Shown: positions 26,409-35,322 of the stretch, in pieces | Position numbering within the stretch: the stretch's first letter is position 1 | Layout of the letters: each line of letters begins with the position of its first letter | Source: an uncultured Rothia sp. | Lineage (GTDB): Bacteria > Actinomycetota > Actinomycetes > Actinomycetales > Micrococcaceae | Direction of reading: 5' to 3' | NCBI GenBank assembly: GCA_946222285.1 | Contig: CAMIIP010000014.1 | Span: 1 to 43,245, forward strand | DNA: 43,245 nucleotides | Position numbers and translations under genes: made by a program | The notes under the pieces: model-generated | What the model saw: the letters and a program-made list of their open reading frames with translations, nothing else | What the model was told of the DNA's origin: nothing | The model's database searches: none

Positions 26409-27362
26409 ATGCCTGTTCGCCTACCCCGACCCAAAATTGATCCGCTAATTGCGCTGATTCTGTGCGCCGTCATCGTCGCGATTGTTCTGCCCGCTCGCGG
26501 AGAATTTGCCGAGGGTTTTTCGGTAGCAACTAAGATTGCTATTGCGTTTCTGTTCTTTCTGTACGGGGCGAGACTTTCGCCGCAGGAGGCTCTGTCGGGA
26601 CTCAAGAACTGGAGGCTTCACTCCGTTATTTTAAGCTTTACCTATCTGGTGTTTCCACTAGTGGGAGTCCTTTTATTCCCCCTGAGGCATATTATTGGAA
26701 ACGAGCTTTACCTGGGTTTGCTCTATATGTCTCTTGTGCCCTCTACCGTGCAATCTTCGGTAGCTTTCACTTCTATCGCTCGAGGTAACGTGCCCGGGGC
26801 GATTGTCTCGGCATCGGCGTCCAACCTGCTAGGAATTGTAGTCACACCCATCTTGGTGATGCTACTAATGGGATCGGGCGGGGTAAAAATCAGCGGGAAT
26901 GTGTTTCTCGGCATCGCCACCCAGCTCCTGTTGCCTTTCATCGTCGGTCAGCTTACCCGGCGCTTCACGCGCGACTTCGCCAAAAATCGTCTCACCAAAC
27001 AGGCAGATCGGCTCTCCATCGCCATGGTGGTCTATTCAGCCTTTTCCGAAGGCGTAATGGACGGCGTGTGGACGCGCGTGAGCTGGTGGCAGCTTCTGCT
27101 CTTGCTAGGGCTCTCGGTGGTCCTTGTAGAATTCATGCTCTGGCTCACTGACAGGGTAGGGAAAAGACTCAGCTTCAATCACGAAGATCGCATAGCAATT
27201 CAGTTTTGTGGCACCAGGAAATCGCTGGCAACCGGTCTACCGGTGGCTGCGGTTATTTTTGGTGATGCCGGAGTAGGTTTGCTAATTCTGCCGCTGATGA
27301 TTTTTCACCAGGTACAACTGATGATTTGCGCAGTAAGAGCTGCACGATACGCCTCCGGGTAA
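26409..27362 (+). CDS. SBF/bile acid:sodium symporter-like family transporter
   Basis: A 317-residue membrane protein with about ten hydrophobic segments. PRGEFAEGFSVATKIAIAFL, FLFFLYGARLSPQEALSG and LSLVPSTVQSSVAFTSIARG (with MSLVPSTVQSS at the crossing) match the SBF-like/YfeH branch of the bile acid:sodium symporter superfamily. The second half has FCGTRKSLATGLPVAAVIFG. The substrate is unlikely to be bile acid and is unknown here. Confidence 0.82.
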   Translation: MPVRLPRPKIDPLIALILCAVIVAIVLPARGEFAEGFSVATKIAIAFLFFLYGARLSPQEALSGLKNWRLHSVILSFTYLVFPLVGVLLFPLRHIIGNELYLGLLYMSLVPSTVQSSVAFTSIARGNVPGAIVSASASNLLGIVVTPILVMLLMGSGGVKISGNVFLGIATQLLLPFIVGQLTRRFTRDFAKNRLTKQADRLSIAMVVYSAFSEGVMDGVWTRVSWWQLLLLLGLSVVLVEFMLWLTDRVGKRLSFNHEDRIAIQFCGTRKSLATGLPVAAVIFGDAGVGLLILPLMIFHQVQLMICAVRAARYASG

Positions 27363-27454
27363 ATTCCTAGCAGGAAGGTCTACACTAAGTCACGGTGAAA
27401 GTACTACTTTCTGCCATTTTCTAAAGTTTGACCGTTCCGTCCAGGCTCGGCAAC

Positions 27455-27970
27455 ATGAGGCTCAGCAGGTACATGAACGAATCGTCTTCGAATAAAGAAC
27501 TGTGGATTTATCGCATCTTTCGGTTCTCCCTATGGAGTAAAGGCATTTTTGCCGCTCTCGAAATTGCTAGTGCTCTTTCTCTCTGGCTCATTCCCGGCGC
27601 TTGGTGGACCCGTCTTGCCGTTTTTATTACCCGCGGTGAACTCGCCGAAAATCCCCATAGTCTGATTGCCCATTCCATTCTGCGCTTTGCCGAAAAACTC
27701 AGTATTGAACCGCAACTTTTTGCCATCATCTACCTGGTTGCTCACGGGCTCATTAAGCTAGTTTTGGTCTGGGTTTTGCTCAAAGAGCGCTACAATATTT
27801 ACCCCTGGCTCATGGGAGTTATCGCTCTCTTTATCTGCTATCAGATGGTGGAGTTTTTCTTACACAACTCCCTATTTATGCTGGCACTTAGCCTCTTTGA
27901 CTCTTTTATTCTTTACCTGGTGTGGCGCGAATGGCGTCTTCATAAATCTCACGTTGCAGTTGCGAGCTAA
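27455..27970 (+). CDS. DUF2127 family membrane protein
   Basis: About 171 residues. Four hydrophobic stretches are interrupted by FRFSLWSKGIFAALEIAS, LFAIIYLVAHGLIKLVLVWVLL and YPWLMGVIALFICYQMVEFF, the pattern of DUF2127 membrane proteins. The start is uncertain: TTG 27428, ATG 27455 and ATG 27473 are all in frame, and none has a strong ribosome-binding site. Its stop overlaps that of the converging LysR gene. Function unknown. Confidence 0.7.
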   Translation: MRLSRYMNESSSNKELWIYRIFRFSLWSKGIFAALEIASALSLWLIPGAWWTRLAVFITRGELAENPHSLIAHSILRFAEKLSIEPQLFAIIYLVAHGLIKLVLVWVLLKERYNIYPWLMGVIALFICYQMVEFFLHNSLFMLALSLFDSFILYLVWREWRLHKSHVAVAS

Positions 27971-28887
27971 TCTCCCAGACGATCGCCCTCGTATAGCCCC
28001 GCTAGCGCGTCCAACACGAGCCGAATTGCGGCGTCCTGCATCGACGACGCGCGGACGGCGGCGAACACGATTCGCGCACCGAGCGGATCGCTCACCCATA
28101 CGCCAGACCCCAGCTCGCGACTGGCCAGAACCAGCCGAGGTAGCACGGTGGCTGCCATGCCCTGTTCGGCGAGATCGAGTTGCCAGGCTAGGTCGGTCGA
28201 GATAAAGCGCGGCTTGGGAGTGATGCTGTGTGCTCCGAAGAAACGATCAGTCCACGCGCGAAATTTGGTGCCTTCGGGTTCGAGGCTCCAGGGGACTTTT
28301 TCTAAAGCGGAGATGGTCGATGAGGACGCTAGATCTGGATTCTCCGGCACAAGCTGATCCGGAGCCAAAAGCAAAATAGGATCTTTCCACAGATCAATGC
28401 GTGTTAAAGAATGCCCCAGCTTTACTTCATGGTGAAAGTACTCTTCTGCAATCACAATATCGAAGTGACGTTTTTCTAGCTCCACTAATGAGTGTTCGGG
28501 TTCTAATTGGGTGAGCTGAATATCCAGGTGGCTGGCGCGCTCATCCATTACTTCGTAGAGGCGGGGCACCGCATAGCGTGCCACAGAGTTGAATGATGCC
28601 AAGCGAATAGTGCGCGGTGCTAGTGATTGTTTCGAGGCCATCGCAACCTGTGCTTCTTCCATGAGCGTGAGCATTTTGGCAGCGTAGCCGGCTAGTTCTT
28701 CTCCTCGCGCCGAAAGTACCAGTCCGCGCCCGTTCTTCTCAACGAGGGGTTGCCCTACTTCGCGTTGCAGACTCGCCAAATGTTGCTACATAGTTGAGGG
28801 GTTATAGCCCAGGGTATCGGCCACTTGCGCTAGTGAACCCTTTTGGGAGAGTTCAAAAAGAATTTCGAGCTTTCGTATGTCATACAT
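27967..28887 (-). pseudogene. LysR-family regulator with in-frame TAG at codon 34
   Basis: From ATG 28887 (AAGGA upstream), the reading is MYDIRKLEILFELSQKGSLA, then QVADTLGYNPSTM, then TAG at 28788-28786, then QHLASLQREVGQPLVEKNGR in the same frame to 27967. The two parts join into a full LysR protein of 306 codons: a helix-turn-helix, where a small residue such as Ser is usual at the stop, and a substrate-binding domain. TCG-to-TAG would explain it. As sequenced only a protein lacking most of the helix-turn-helix could form. It is divergent from a LysE-type exporter, the LysG/LysE arrangement. Confidence 0.85.
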
Positions 28888-28911
28888 GATGGTTCCTTGG
28901 GGTGCGAGAGT

Positions 28912-28940
28912 GAATACCTTGAAAATATCAAGGGGTATTC
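28912..28940. promoter_or_regulatory. Candidate LysG-type operator
   Basis: GAATACCTTGA (28912-28922) and TCAAGGGGTATTC (28928-28940) form an inverted repeat with two extra bases in the second arm. It lies in the 104-base gap between the LysR-family and LysE genes, where such regulators bind. The function is inferred. Confidence 0.5.
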
Positions 28941-28991
28941 GTTGAATACTTCTGATAGACCAATCAAATCATATTCTCTAGAGTCATAGGC

Positions 28992-29708
28992 ATGACATTC
29001 GCTGCCGCTCTCTGGGGATTCGCCGGAATTGCTTTTCTGATTACAATCATTCCTGCCACCGATACCGCCCTGGTTCTTCGCGCACTCACAGCCCAGGGTT
29101 CACGAGCTGCCCTTGCCTGTGTTTTTGGTATTACTGCAGGGCTTTTAATATGGGGCGTGGCGGCGGCAACCGGTCTAGCAGCATTGATGGTGGCGATACC
29201 TGGGGTATTCGATTTTATTACCTTTGCAGGAGGTCTCTACCTGCTCTATTTAGGCATCAAATTCCTTCTCAACCTGAAAAACTGGAACAAGGCAACTATC
29301 CTAGAAACCCCTAGCCACGAGGTGATTTATCCGAACGACGACGGCAATCCCCGCCCTCCCTCCACGCCCGGCATTTCCGGTCAAGCTCAGCAAAGTTCTA
29401 CCTGGCAGTCTTTTCTTTCAGGATTTATTGCCAATATCCTCAACCCTAAAATTGCAGTGTTTTACCTTGCAACGGTTCCGCCGTTTATGATGGATTCGGT
29501 TCCGCCGCTATTGATGGGAACAGGACTGGCTTTAGTGCACGGCGGAATTAATGTTCTGTGGTTTGCGGTGATTATTTCACTGGCACGTTTTACTATGAAG
29601 TGGTTGCTACACCCGCGCGCAACGCTCATTATTGATGGCATTACCGGTACAGTGCTCACGATGTTCGGGCTGATTATTGTGTTCGAGGCGCTTCATAAGT
29701 TGCTATAG
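28992..29708 (+). CDS. LysE/RhtB family exporter
   Basis: A 238-residue membrane protein beginning with a hydrophobic LysE-type helix (AFLITIIPATDTALVLRALT), then AGLLIWGVAAATGLAALM and FAGGLYLLYLGIKFLL. A hydrophilic insert (about residues 100-135) precedes GFIANILNPKIAVFYLATVPP, the conserved NPK motif of the family. Members export amino acids such as Lys/Arg; the substrate is unassigned here. The gene is divergent from its probable, but damaged, regulator. Confidence 0.85.
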   Translation: MTFAAALWGFAGIAFLITIIPATDTALVLRALTAQGSRAALACVFGITAGLLIWGVAAATGLAALMVAIPGVFDFITFAGGLYLLYLGIKFLLNLKNWNKATILETPSHEVIYPNDDGNPRPPSTPGISGQAQQSSTWQSFLSGFIANILNPKIAVFYLATVPPFMMDSVPPLLMGTGLALVHGGINVLWFAVIISLARFTMKWLLHPRATLIIDGITGTVLTMFGLIIVFEALHKLL

Positions 29709-29723
29709 AGATTTATTCATAAA

Positions 29724-29781
29724 GTACACTTTTAGGCTCTTTATACAAGCACATAATTGTATAAGAGACCTGAAAGTATAC
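29724..29781. terminator. 25-bp imperfect hairpin, bidirectional terminator
   Basis: Arms 29724-29748 (GTACACTTTTAGGCTC at the start) and 29757-29781 pair with a few mismatches around an 8-base loop. It lies between the converging LysE and GH15 genes. Confidence 0.65.
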
Positions 29782-29830
29782 ATATTCCGACCCTTTGGAG
29801 AGAATAGTCAGAATCCGTTAGGCAGAGGCT

Positions 29831-31918
29831 TTAAATCCCCAATGCTTCCACCGCACGCACCAGCGAGATGTGCGCGAGCGTGTGGGGGAAATTCCCGGTC
29901 ATCCGGTTTTCATCGAAGGAATGCTCAGAGCTCATTAGCCCCAAATCATTCGCCGCAGAAAGAACGGTATCTAATAATGCGCGTCCGTCCCGCTCTCTGC
30001 CAGCACGAATATAGAATTCTGCCAGCCACAGCGATGATGCAAAATGCAGGTTACCCTGATCTTGGAAACCGTCGAAGCCGTCCACATTGATATACCTGTA
30101 AATCATGCCCGATTCGTGTTGAAGTTCGCGTTCAATCCGCTCCACGGTACCCAACATATGTGGATCGTCCCAACTCACCACGCCCATTTGAGCCAGTTGT
30201 AATAGCGAGGAATCCACGTGCTTTCCGCCGTAAGTCTGCACAAAAGAGTTCAGCTCTTCATCGAAGCCGTGGGCGATAATTTCTTCAGCAAGGCGGTCTC
30301 GACACTGCTCCCACACCTCAACATCGCCGTCCAACCCGTGTTCCTGCACCGCAGATATGCCTGCATCAAAAGCTGCCCAGAGCATGGCCTGAGAGTGGGT
30401 AAACACCTGCGGTTCGCCCTTAATCTCCCAAATGGAGCGGTCGGGCTCGCCAATGCGATTCACGGTGGAATTCAAAAGCGCTTTTTGAAGTGACCAAGAA
30501 AGCTGATCCTCGCCCACCCCGTTACTGCGCAGGTTGGAGAAAGTTACCAAAACCTGCCCCAGAGCGTCGCCATGGAAATGGTCATCAGAACCGTTGCCTG
30601 CGCGTACCGGCTGGGAGTTTTCGTAGCCGGGCAGGGCAAGACGACGATCGAGGTCGTCTTTTTCGCCCGCCACGCTGTAGACCGAGTGCAGGTTGTAGGG
30701 GCTATTAGCGACGGCGCGTAGAATCCAGTTACGTAGCTGTGCGGTTTCGCGTTCGTGCCCGTTTTGAAGGGTAACTTCCATCGCCATCGCTACATCGCGC
30801 AGCCAGGAGAAGCGAAAATCCCAGTTACGATGTCCGCCAATGGTCTCTGGCAGGGAGGTTGTTACTGCCGCTACCAGTCCGCCGGTTTCGCGGGAAATAA
30901 GCGCACGCAACACGAGGAGCGAACGCAGCCGCGCCTCACGGTAGGACTCATCGTTTTGGGTCTGAATCTGCTCCGGTGTGCTGGGAACAATCGGGTGCAG
31001 AGCCGTCTGTACCAGCTCGTGGTAGGTTTCTAGATCAATTTCGGGAAGCTGGGTATTGGTAACCGGCTCGGTCGCTCCCACGGACGACGCTGCCTCGGTA
31101 CTTACCTGTTCGTTCGGCACGGTACGGGTTACGGAAATTTCACTCTCTTCCGCTAAATTTTCGGGAGTTTTGTCTACTGAGTCAGTAGAAGCTTTCACCG
31201 CAGAATTCTCTTCAGCAACCGCCTGCGATATATAGAGGTCGGACCATTCGCTCCACTGGGCAGTGGCGTAGGTGGTGGCACCCGCGTAATCGATTGCTGC
31301 GGGTGGGTTGTGATTGGAGGCGAAGTAGCTGAGGGAGAAAAAGTAGTTCTGACCAGCAGAAACGGTAAAGGTGTCGGTGTGGTTGCCGTACTGACCTTCT
31401 GGAATGGTATCTCCGCGAAAGACTAGCGCGTGTGGCCCTGCCATGCCAACCAGCATGGATTGGGAAACGTCAATTGCTCCGGTGAGATCTGCGGGGCCAT
31501 CATATTGGGTGACCCAGGGCGTTGTCTTACCGGAGTCGAAGCGCACGTTAAGCTCTTGGAGCATAGTCACCTCGCCGGTGAGCCCTTCCACATTACGCAC
31601 AATTGAGGGGCCGCCGGAGAGTGGCATAAAGTCAGTCACGCGCACGCTGGCATCTCCTACATGCCACACGGTCTGCAAGATAAAAGTGTTTTCGCGGTAG
31701 GAGCGTTCGGTGCGAACTTCTTCAATGGGCGCAGGATTGACTGATTCAAGAGGAGCGAGTAGCCAGCGGCCATTCTCGCGATCGCCCAAAAGGGCAGCAA
31801 AAACTGCGCCCGAATCAAAGCGAGGAGCACAAAACCAATCAATGGATCCAGCACGCGAGACAAGCGCAGCGGTGTTCATATCTGAGAGCAGGGCGTAATC
31901 CTCAATAAAAGAAGCCAT
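29831..31918 (-). CDS. GH15 glycoside hydrolase (trehalase/glucoamylase-like) with a large linker insertion
   Basis: The 695-residue enzyme has the N-terminal IEDYALLSDMNTAALVSRAG and SIDWFCAPRFDSGAVFAALL of the actinobacterial GH15 family, a catalytic (alpha/alpha)6 region with NWDFRFSWLRDVAMAMEV, and the general acid in WEIKGEPQ (E502). The second part of the active site lies near EHSFDENRMTGNFPHTLAHI. Such enzymes cleave trehalose or alpha-glucosides. About 90 residues (near 232-325), rich in Ser, Thr, Val and Glu, are inserted before the YREARLRSLLVL helix and are absent from the usual family pattern. The role of this insertion is unknown; the catalytic motifs are intact. Confidence 0.85.
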   Translation of the reverse strand: MASFIEDYALLSDMNTAALVSRAGSIDWFCAPRFDSGAVFAALLGDRENGRWLLAPLESVNPAPIEEVRTERSYRENTFILQTVWHVGDASVRVTDFMPLSGGPSIVRNVEGLTGEVTMLQELNVRFDSGKTTPWVTQYDGPADLTGAIDVSQSMLVGMAGPHALVFRGDTIPEGQYGNHTDTFTVSAGQNYFFSLSYFASNHNPPAAIDYAGATTYATAQWSEWSDLYISQAVAEENSAVKASTDSVDKTPENLAEESEISVTRTVPNEQVSTEAASSVGATEPVTNTQLPEIDLETYHELVQTALHPIVPSTPEQIQTQNDESYREARLRSLLVLRALISRETGGLVAAVTTSLPETIGGHRNWDFRFSWLRDVAMAMEVTLQNGHERETAQLRNWILRAVANSPYNLHSVYSVAGEKDDLDRRLALPGYENSQPVRAGNGSDDHFHGDALGQVLVTFSNLRSNGVGEDQLSWSLQKALLNSTVNRIGEPDRSIWEIKGEPQVFTHSQAMLWAAFDAGISAVQEHGLDGDVEVWEQCRDRLAEEIIAHGFDEELNSFVQTYGGKHVDSSLLQLAQMGVVSWDDPHMLGTVERIERELQHESGMIYRYINVDGFDGFQDQGNLHFASSLWLAEFYIRAGRERDGRALLDTVLSAANDLGLMSSEHSFDENRMTGNFPHTLAHISLVRAVEALGI

Positions 31919-32000
31919 ACACCAAGCCTAACGTACCGCCCATGCAAGCGGTTTAATTTTTGGGAAGATATCACCATTGCGAACTCGTGAACAATACCCC

Positions 32001-32029
32001 TTGATATATACCCCCAGGGGGTATATATT
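32001..32029 (+). promoter_or_regulatory. Copper operon promoter overlapped by CsoR operator
   Basis: TTGATA (32001-32006), a 17-base spacer and TATATT (32024-32029) make a near-consensus sigma-70 promoter. The spacer and -10 region overlap a perfect palindrome with arms ATATATACCCCC (32004-32015) and GGGGGTATATAT (32017-32028) around one A, matching the known TATACCCCC-GGGGGTATA type of CsoR operator. A bound repressor would block the promoter until Cu(I) releases it. Confidence 0.85.
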
Positions 32030-32060
32030 TGTTGGTGAGAACGACGACGGAAGGTAGAAC

Positions 32061-32417
32061 ATGAGCACCGAATCACCTGAAGCAATCACCTCAGATTCCT
32101 GCGACTGCTGCGCAGAAGGAAACCACGGCTACTCCTCCAACAAAGAGGCATATCTCAAACGCCTGCGCCGCATCGAAGGGCAGGTTCGGGGAATTCAACG
32201 CATGGTCGAAGAAGATAAATACTGCATCGACATCCTAACCCAAATCTCCGCCATTAATAAGGCAATGCACGCCGTCTCTATCGGGCTCCTCGAAGAACAC
32301 ATCGGTCACTGCGTAGCAAATGCAGCCGCCGAATCCCACGAAACCGGCGACCGTAGCATCGTCGACAATAAAGTCACCGAAGCTACCGCCGCCATCTCAA
32401 GGCTCCTCCGCAGCTAA
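32061..32417 (+). CDS. csoR: CsoR family copper-sensing repressor
   Basis: The 118-residue protein contains YLKRLRRIEGQVRGIQRMVE and the Cu(I) ligands C55, H80 and C84, spaced exactly as in the M. tuberculosis protein (Cys-x24-His-x3-Cys). An N-terminal Cys-rich tail (SCDCC) is an extra. The protein represses its own operon by binding the palindrome at 32004-32028 and lets go on binding copper. A GGAAGG site precedes the ATG. It heads csoR-copZ-copA. Confidence 0.93.
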   Translation: MSTESPEAITSDSCDCCAEGNHGYSSNKEAYLKRLRRIEGQVRGIQRMVEEDKYCIDILTQISAINKAMHAVSIGLLEEHIGHCVANAAAESHETGDRSIVDNKVTEATAAISRLLRS

Positions 32418-32460
32418 ACCTGGCGCGGAGGGAACACAAAAAACCAAAAGGGGAAACACC

Positions 32461-32676
32461 ATGTCAGCAACTGTTGTACACGCCACCGGACTCACCTGCG
32501 ACCACTGCGCATCATCCGTGACCGAAGAAGTATCCGAGATTGAAAACGTCAACGAAGTCAACGTAGAGGTTGTCAAGGGCGGCGAATCCACCATCACGAT
32601 CGACCACGAGGGTGAACTCGATTCAGCAAAGGTTGAGGCAGCTATCAAGGAAGCTGGCTACGAACTCGTCAAGTAG
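32461..32676 (+). CDS. copZ: CopZ-like copper chaperone
   Basis: A 71-residue heavy-metal-associated domain protein. GLTCDHCASSVTEEVSEIE contains the metal-binding CxxC, and TITIDHEGELDSAKVEAAIK and EAGYELVK complete the fold. It would shuttle Cu(I) to CopA. It lies 43 bases after csoR with a strong ribosome-binding site (AAAAGGGG). Confidence 0.92.
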   Translation: MSATVVHATGLTCDHCASSVTEEVSEIENVNEVNVEVVKGGESTITIDHEGELDSAKVEAAIKEAGYELVK

Positions 32677-32696
32677 CGCGATCTAGTGTTGGGGTC

Positions 32697-32797
32697 GCGA
32701 CACCAGCGGGTATCGCAGGAACGCCGCTTAACGACCAAGGTCGCCCAGCGACCGCCGGGAGTTATCCTAAGGCGTTCTGCGGTGCCCGAGGTGTCGC
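32697..32797 (+). other. Long structured spacer between copZ and copA
   Basis: GCGACACC (32697-32704) pairs with GGTGTCGC (32790-32797), and GCAGGAACGCC (32715-32725) pairs with GGCGTTCTGC (32771-32780) apart from one bulge. Inside are GGTCG/CGACC pairs. A stable, roughly 100-base stem is expected in the copZ-copA RNA, with unpaired bulges, plausibly for partial termination or processing. The role is inferred. Confidence 0.5.
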
Positions 32798-32911
32798 CAC
32801 CAGCTCAAGCCAACCGCCAAGGCAGTTCGAAAGCGCCAAGACGCGAACCTAATCCGGGCTTTGACTCAGAACCACGCTTTTAGACTTTAGATTTCTATCG
32901 GAAGGAGCATC

Positions 32912-35197
32912 ATGTCTACACCAACTCATGAGAAAAATAATGAGCTCTTCGACTCCGCCCAAGGCGAGCGCATTCTCAGCCTTGATATCGAGGGTATGAC
33001 CTGCGCTTCTTGTGTGGGTCGTGTTGAGCGTAAACTGCGCAAGATTGAGGGTGTTGATCCTTCGGTAAACCTTCCGCTGGAGTCTGCCCGTGTGATTGTG
33101 CCGGCAAATGTTTCTGATGAGCAGGTTATTGATGCTGTGAAGGGCGCAGGCTACGAGGCGAAGTTGCAGAACCCTGACAGTGAAGAAGATACCGAGGAGG
33201 AGAAAACCGGTCTCCGCTCGCTTTCTTCCTTCCGCAAGCGCATCTGGTTTACCCTCATTTTTGCGGTTCCTGTGTTCTTGATTTCGATGTTCGGTGTTTT
33301 CCAGTTCCCACATTGGGGCTGGGTTGCTGCCGCGCTGGCGCTACCTGTTGCAACTTGGGCTTCGTGGCCTTTCCACAAAGCAACTATAACTAACCTGCGC
33401 CACGGTAGTTTCACCATGGACACCCTCATTTCGCTGGGTGTTGCGTCGAGCTACCTTTTCTCCCTGTGGCAGTTGCTCGCTGACCCGATGATGACGGCGC
33501 ACGCCGGTATGGGCGGGCATGGCATGGATCATAAGCTCTACTTCGATTCGACCACCATGATCGCGCTTTTCTTGTTGTTGGGTCGCTACATTGAGGCTCG
33601 TACTTCCCGCCAGTCTTCTGAGGCACTGCGCAAACTTCTTGATTTGGGCGCTAAGAACGCCACCGTTATTCAGAACGGTCGCGAAATCAGTATTCCTGTG
33701 AAGGATCTTCGCCCCGAGGACGAGTTCATCGTTCGCCCCGGCGAGAAAATCGCTACAGACGGCGTCGTTGTTTCCGGTCGTTCTGCCCTTGATACTTCTC
33801 TGCTCACCGGTGAATCTGTGCCGGTAGAAGTTGCAGAGGGCGACGAGGTCACTGGCGCAACCATCAACACCTCAGGTTCGTTGACCGTTAGGGCAACCCG
33901 TGTTGGTTCTGATACCACCTTGGCGCAGATGGGCCGGATGGTAGCTGATGCCCAGTCCACCAAGGCACCCATTGCCCGCCTTGCCGATAAGATTTCGGCT
34001 GTTTTCGTTCCCGTTGTTATCGCTATCTCGGTGCTGACTTTCATTGGCTGGTTTACCTTCACCGGCGATGCCAATACAGCTTTCATTGCCGCCGTCTCCG
34101 TCATCGTGATTGCTTGCCCCTGCGCCCTGGGACTGGCTACTCCTACCGCGCTTCTTGCCGGTACGAGCCGTGGCTCGCAGATGGGTATTTTGATTCGTTC
34201 GGCGCAGGTTCTTGAAGATACTCGCGGTGTAAACACCATCGTGATGGACAAGACCGGTACCGTAACCGAGGGCAAGCTCGAAGTGATGGACACCGTGGCT
34301 TTCGCTGATACTCAGGACGGCGCCGCGAAAGATTCCGTACTTCGTGCCGCTGCCGCTGTGGAAGCTCGTTCAGAGCACCCCATTGCTCAGGCGATCTATG
34401 AGGCTGGCAAAGCTGCTGGTGAGCTGCCCACAGTTGAAAACTTTGAATCCGCAGCCGGCGGCGGCGTTCGCGGCGATATTGAACTGAACGGTGCAACCCG
34501 TGCCGTGTGTGTCGGGCAGAAGTCCTTCCTCTCCTCCGAGGGCATTGGGCTTTCCGAGGCTCAGGCTACCCAGCTTCGCGAACAGCAAGAGCGCGGTTTC
34601 ACCACCGTTATCGTAGCGCTGGACGGCGAACCTGCAGGTCTGCTTTGCCTGCAAGATACGCCCAAGTCAGATGCCGTTTCCGCTATCAAGGAACTGCGTG
34701 AGCAGGGTCTGAAGCCCGTTCTTCTGACCGGTGACGCTGAGCCAGTAGCTCGCGCCGTAGCCGCCCAGGTTGGCATTGACCCGGATGATGTTTTCGCAGG
34801 GGTCTCCCCCGAAGAAAAGGTTGAAAAGGTTGAGCAGCTTCAGAAAGATGGGCGAGTTGTTGCCATGGTGGGTGACGGTGTGAATGACGCCGCAGCCCTC
34901 GCCAAGGCAGATCTAGGCATCGCGATGGGTTCCGGTACCGATGTGGCAATGGAAGCCGCTGATTTAACCATCATGCGTTCGGATCTCGAATCCATCCCCA
35001 CTTCAATTCGCCTCTCGAAAGCGACACTGAAGCTCATCAAGTCCAACCTCTTCTGGGCTTTTGGTTACAACGTCATCGCTATCCCGGTTGCAGCAGCAGG
35101 TCTACTCAACCCCATGATCGCGGCAGCGGCCATGGCATTTAGCTCGATCTTCGTCGTCCTCAATTCCATGCGACTCAGCCGGTTCGAGCGGAAGTAA
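32912..35197 (+). CDS. copA: Cu(I)-exporting P1B-type ATPase
   Basis: The 761-residue pump has an N-terminal HMA domain with GMTCASC (C31, C34), membrane helices, an intramembrane CPC motif (C402-C404, in ACPCALGLATPTALL), the phosphorylation motif DKTGT (D446), the SEHPIAQAI histidine motif, and GDGVNDAAALAKADLGIAMG. A His/Met-rich loop (GMGGHGMDHK) lies near the early membrane region. It is a full-length copper exporter controlled with csoR-copZ. A GGAAGGAG site precedes the ATG. Confidence 0.94.
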   Translation: MSTPTHEKNNELFDSAQGERILSLDIEGMTCASCVGRVERKLRKIEGVDPSVNLPLESARVIVPANVSDEQVIDAVKGAGYEAKLQNPDSEEDTEEEKTGLRSLSSFRKRIWFTLIFAVPVFLISMFGVFQFPHWGWVAAALALPVATWASWPFHKATITNLRHGSFTMDTLISLGVASSYLFSLWQLLADPMMTAHAGMGGHGMDHKLYFDSTTMIALFLLLGRYIEARTSRQSSEALRKLLDLGAKNATVIQNGREISIPVKDLRPEDEFIVRPGEKIATDGVVVSGRSALDTSLLTGESVPVEVAEGDEVTGATINTSGSLTVRATRVGSDTTLAQMGRMVADAQSTKAPIARLADKISAVFVPVVIAISVLTFIGWFTFTGDANTAFIAAVSVIVIACPCALGLATPTALLAGTSRGSQMGILIRSAQVLEDTRGVNTIVMDKTGTVTEGKLEVMDTVAFADTQDGAAKDSVLRAAAAVEARSEHPIAQAIYEAGKAAGELPTVENFESAAGGGVRGDIELNGATRAVCVGQKSFLSSEGIGLSEAQATQLREQQERGFTTVIVALDGEPAGLLCLQDTPKSDAVSAIKELREQGLKPVLLTGDAEPVARAVAAQVGIDPDDVFAGVSPEEKVEKVEQLQKDGRVVAMVGDGVNDAAALAKADLGIAMGSGTDVAMEAADLTIMRSDLESIPTSIRLSKATLKLIKSNLFWAFGYNVIAIPVAAAGLLNPMIAAAAMAFSSIFVVLNSMRLSRFERK

Positions 35198-35256
35198 GCC
35201 GCCGCGCGCCCTACCGCCCTGCCCAGCCCCACCCCTAATCTTTGTGCTCCTCCCTC

Positions 35257-35322
35257 AACGCGACTCCCGTGTTCTCGTACGACGGTCATATACCCGTCGT
35301 ACGAGAACACGGGAGTCGCGTT
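35257..35322. terminator. 29-bp perfect inverted repeat
   Basis: Arms 35257-35285 (starting AACGCGACTCCCGTG) and 35294-35322 are exact reverse complements around an 8-base loop. It lies 59 bases after copA and is the likely copper operon terminator. There is no long T-tract. Confidence 0.75.

Noticed and set aside
18573..28788. Stop codons at 18573 and 28786 as recoding or readthrough
   Set aside because: The expected residues differ (Trp and probably Ser), one is TGA and the other TAG, and no selenocysteine-type structure is seen. Nonsense mutation is simpler.
32686..32883. Open frame between copZ and copA
   Set aside because: No ribosome-binding site or recognisable motif, and the sequence is dominated by paired stems.
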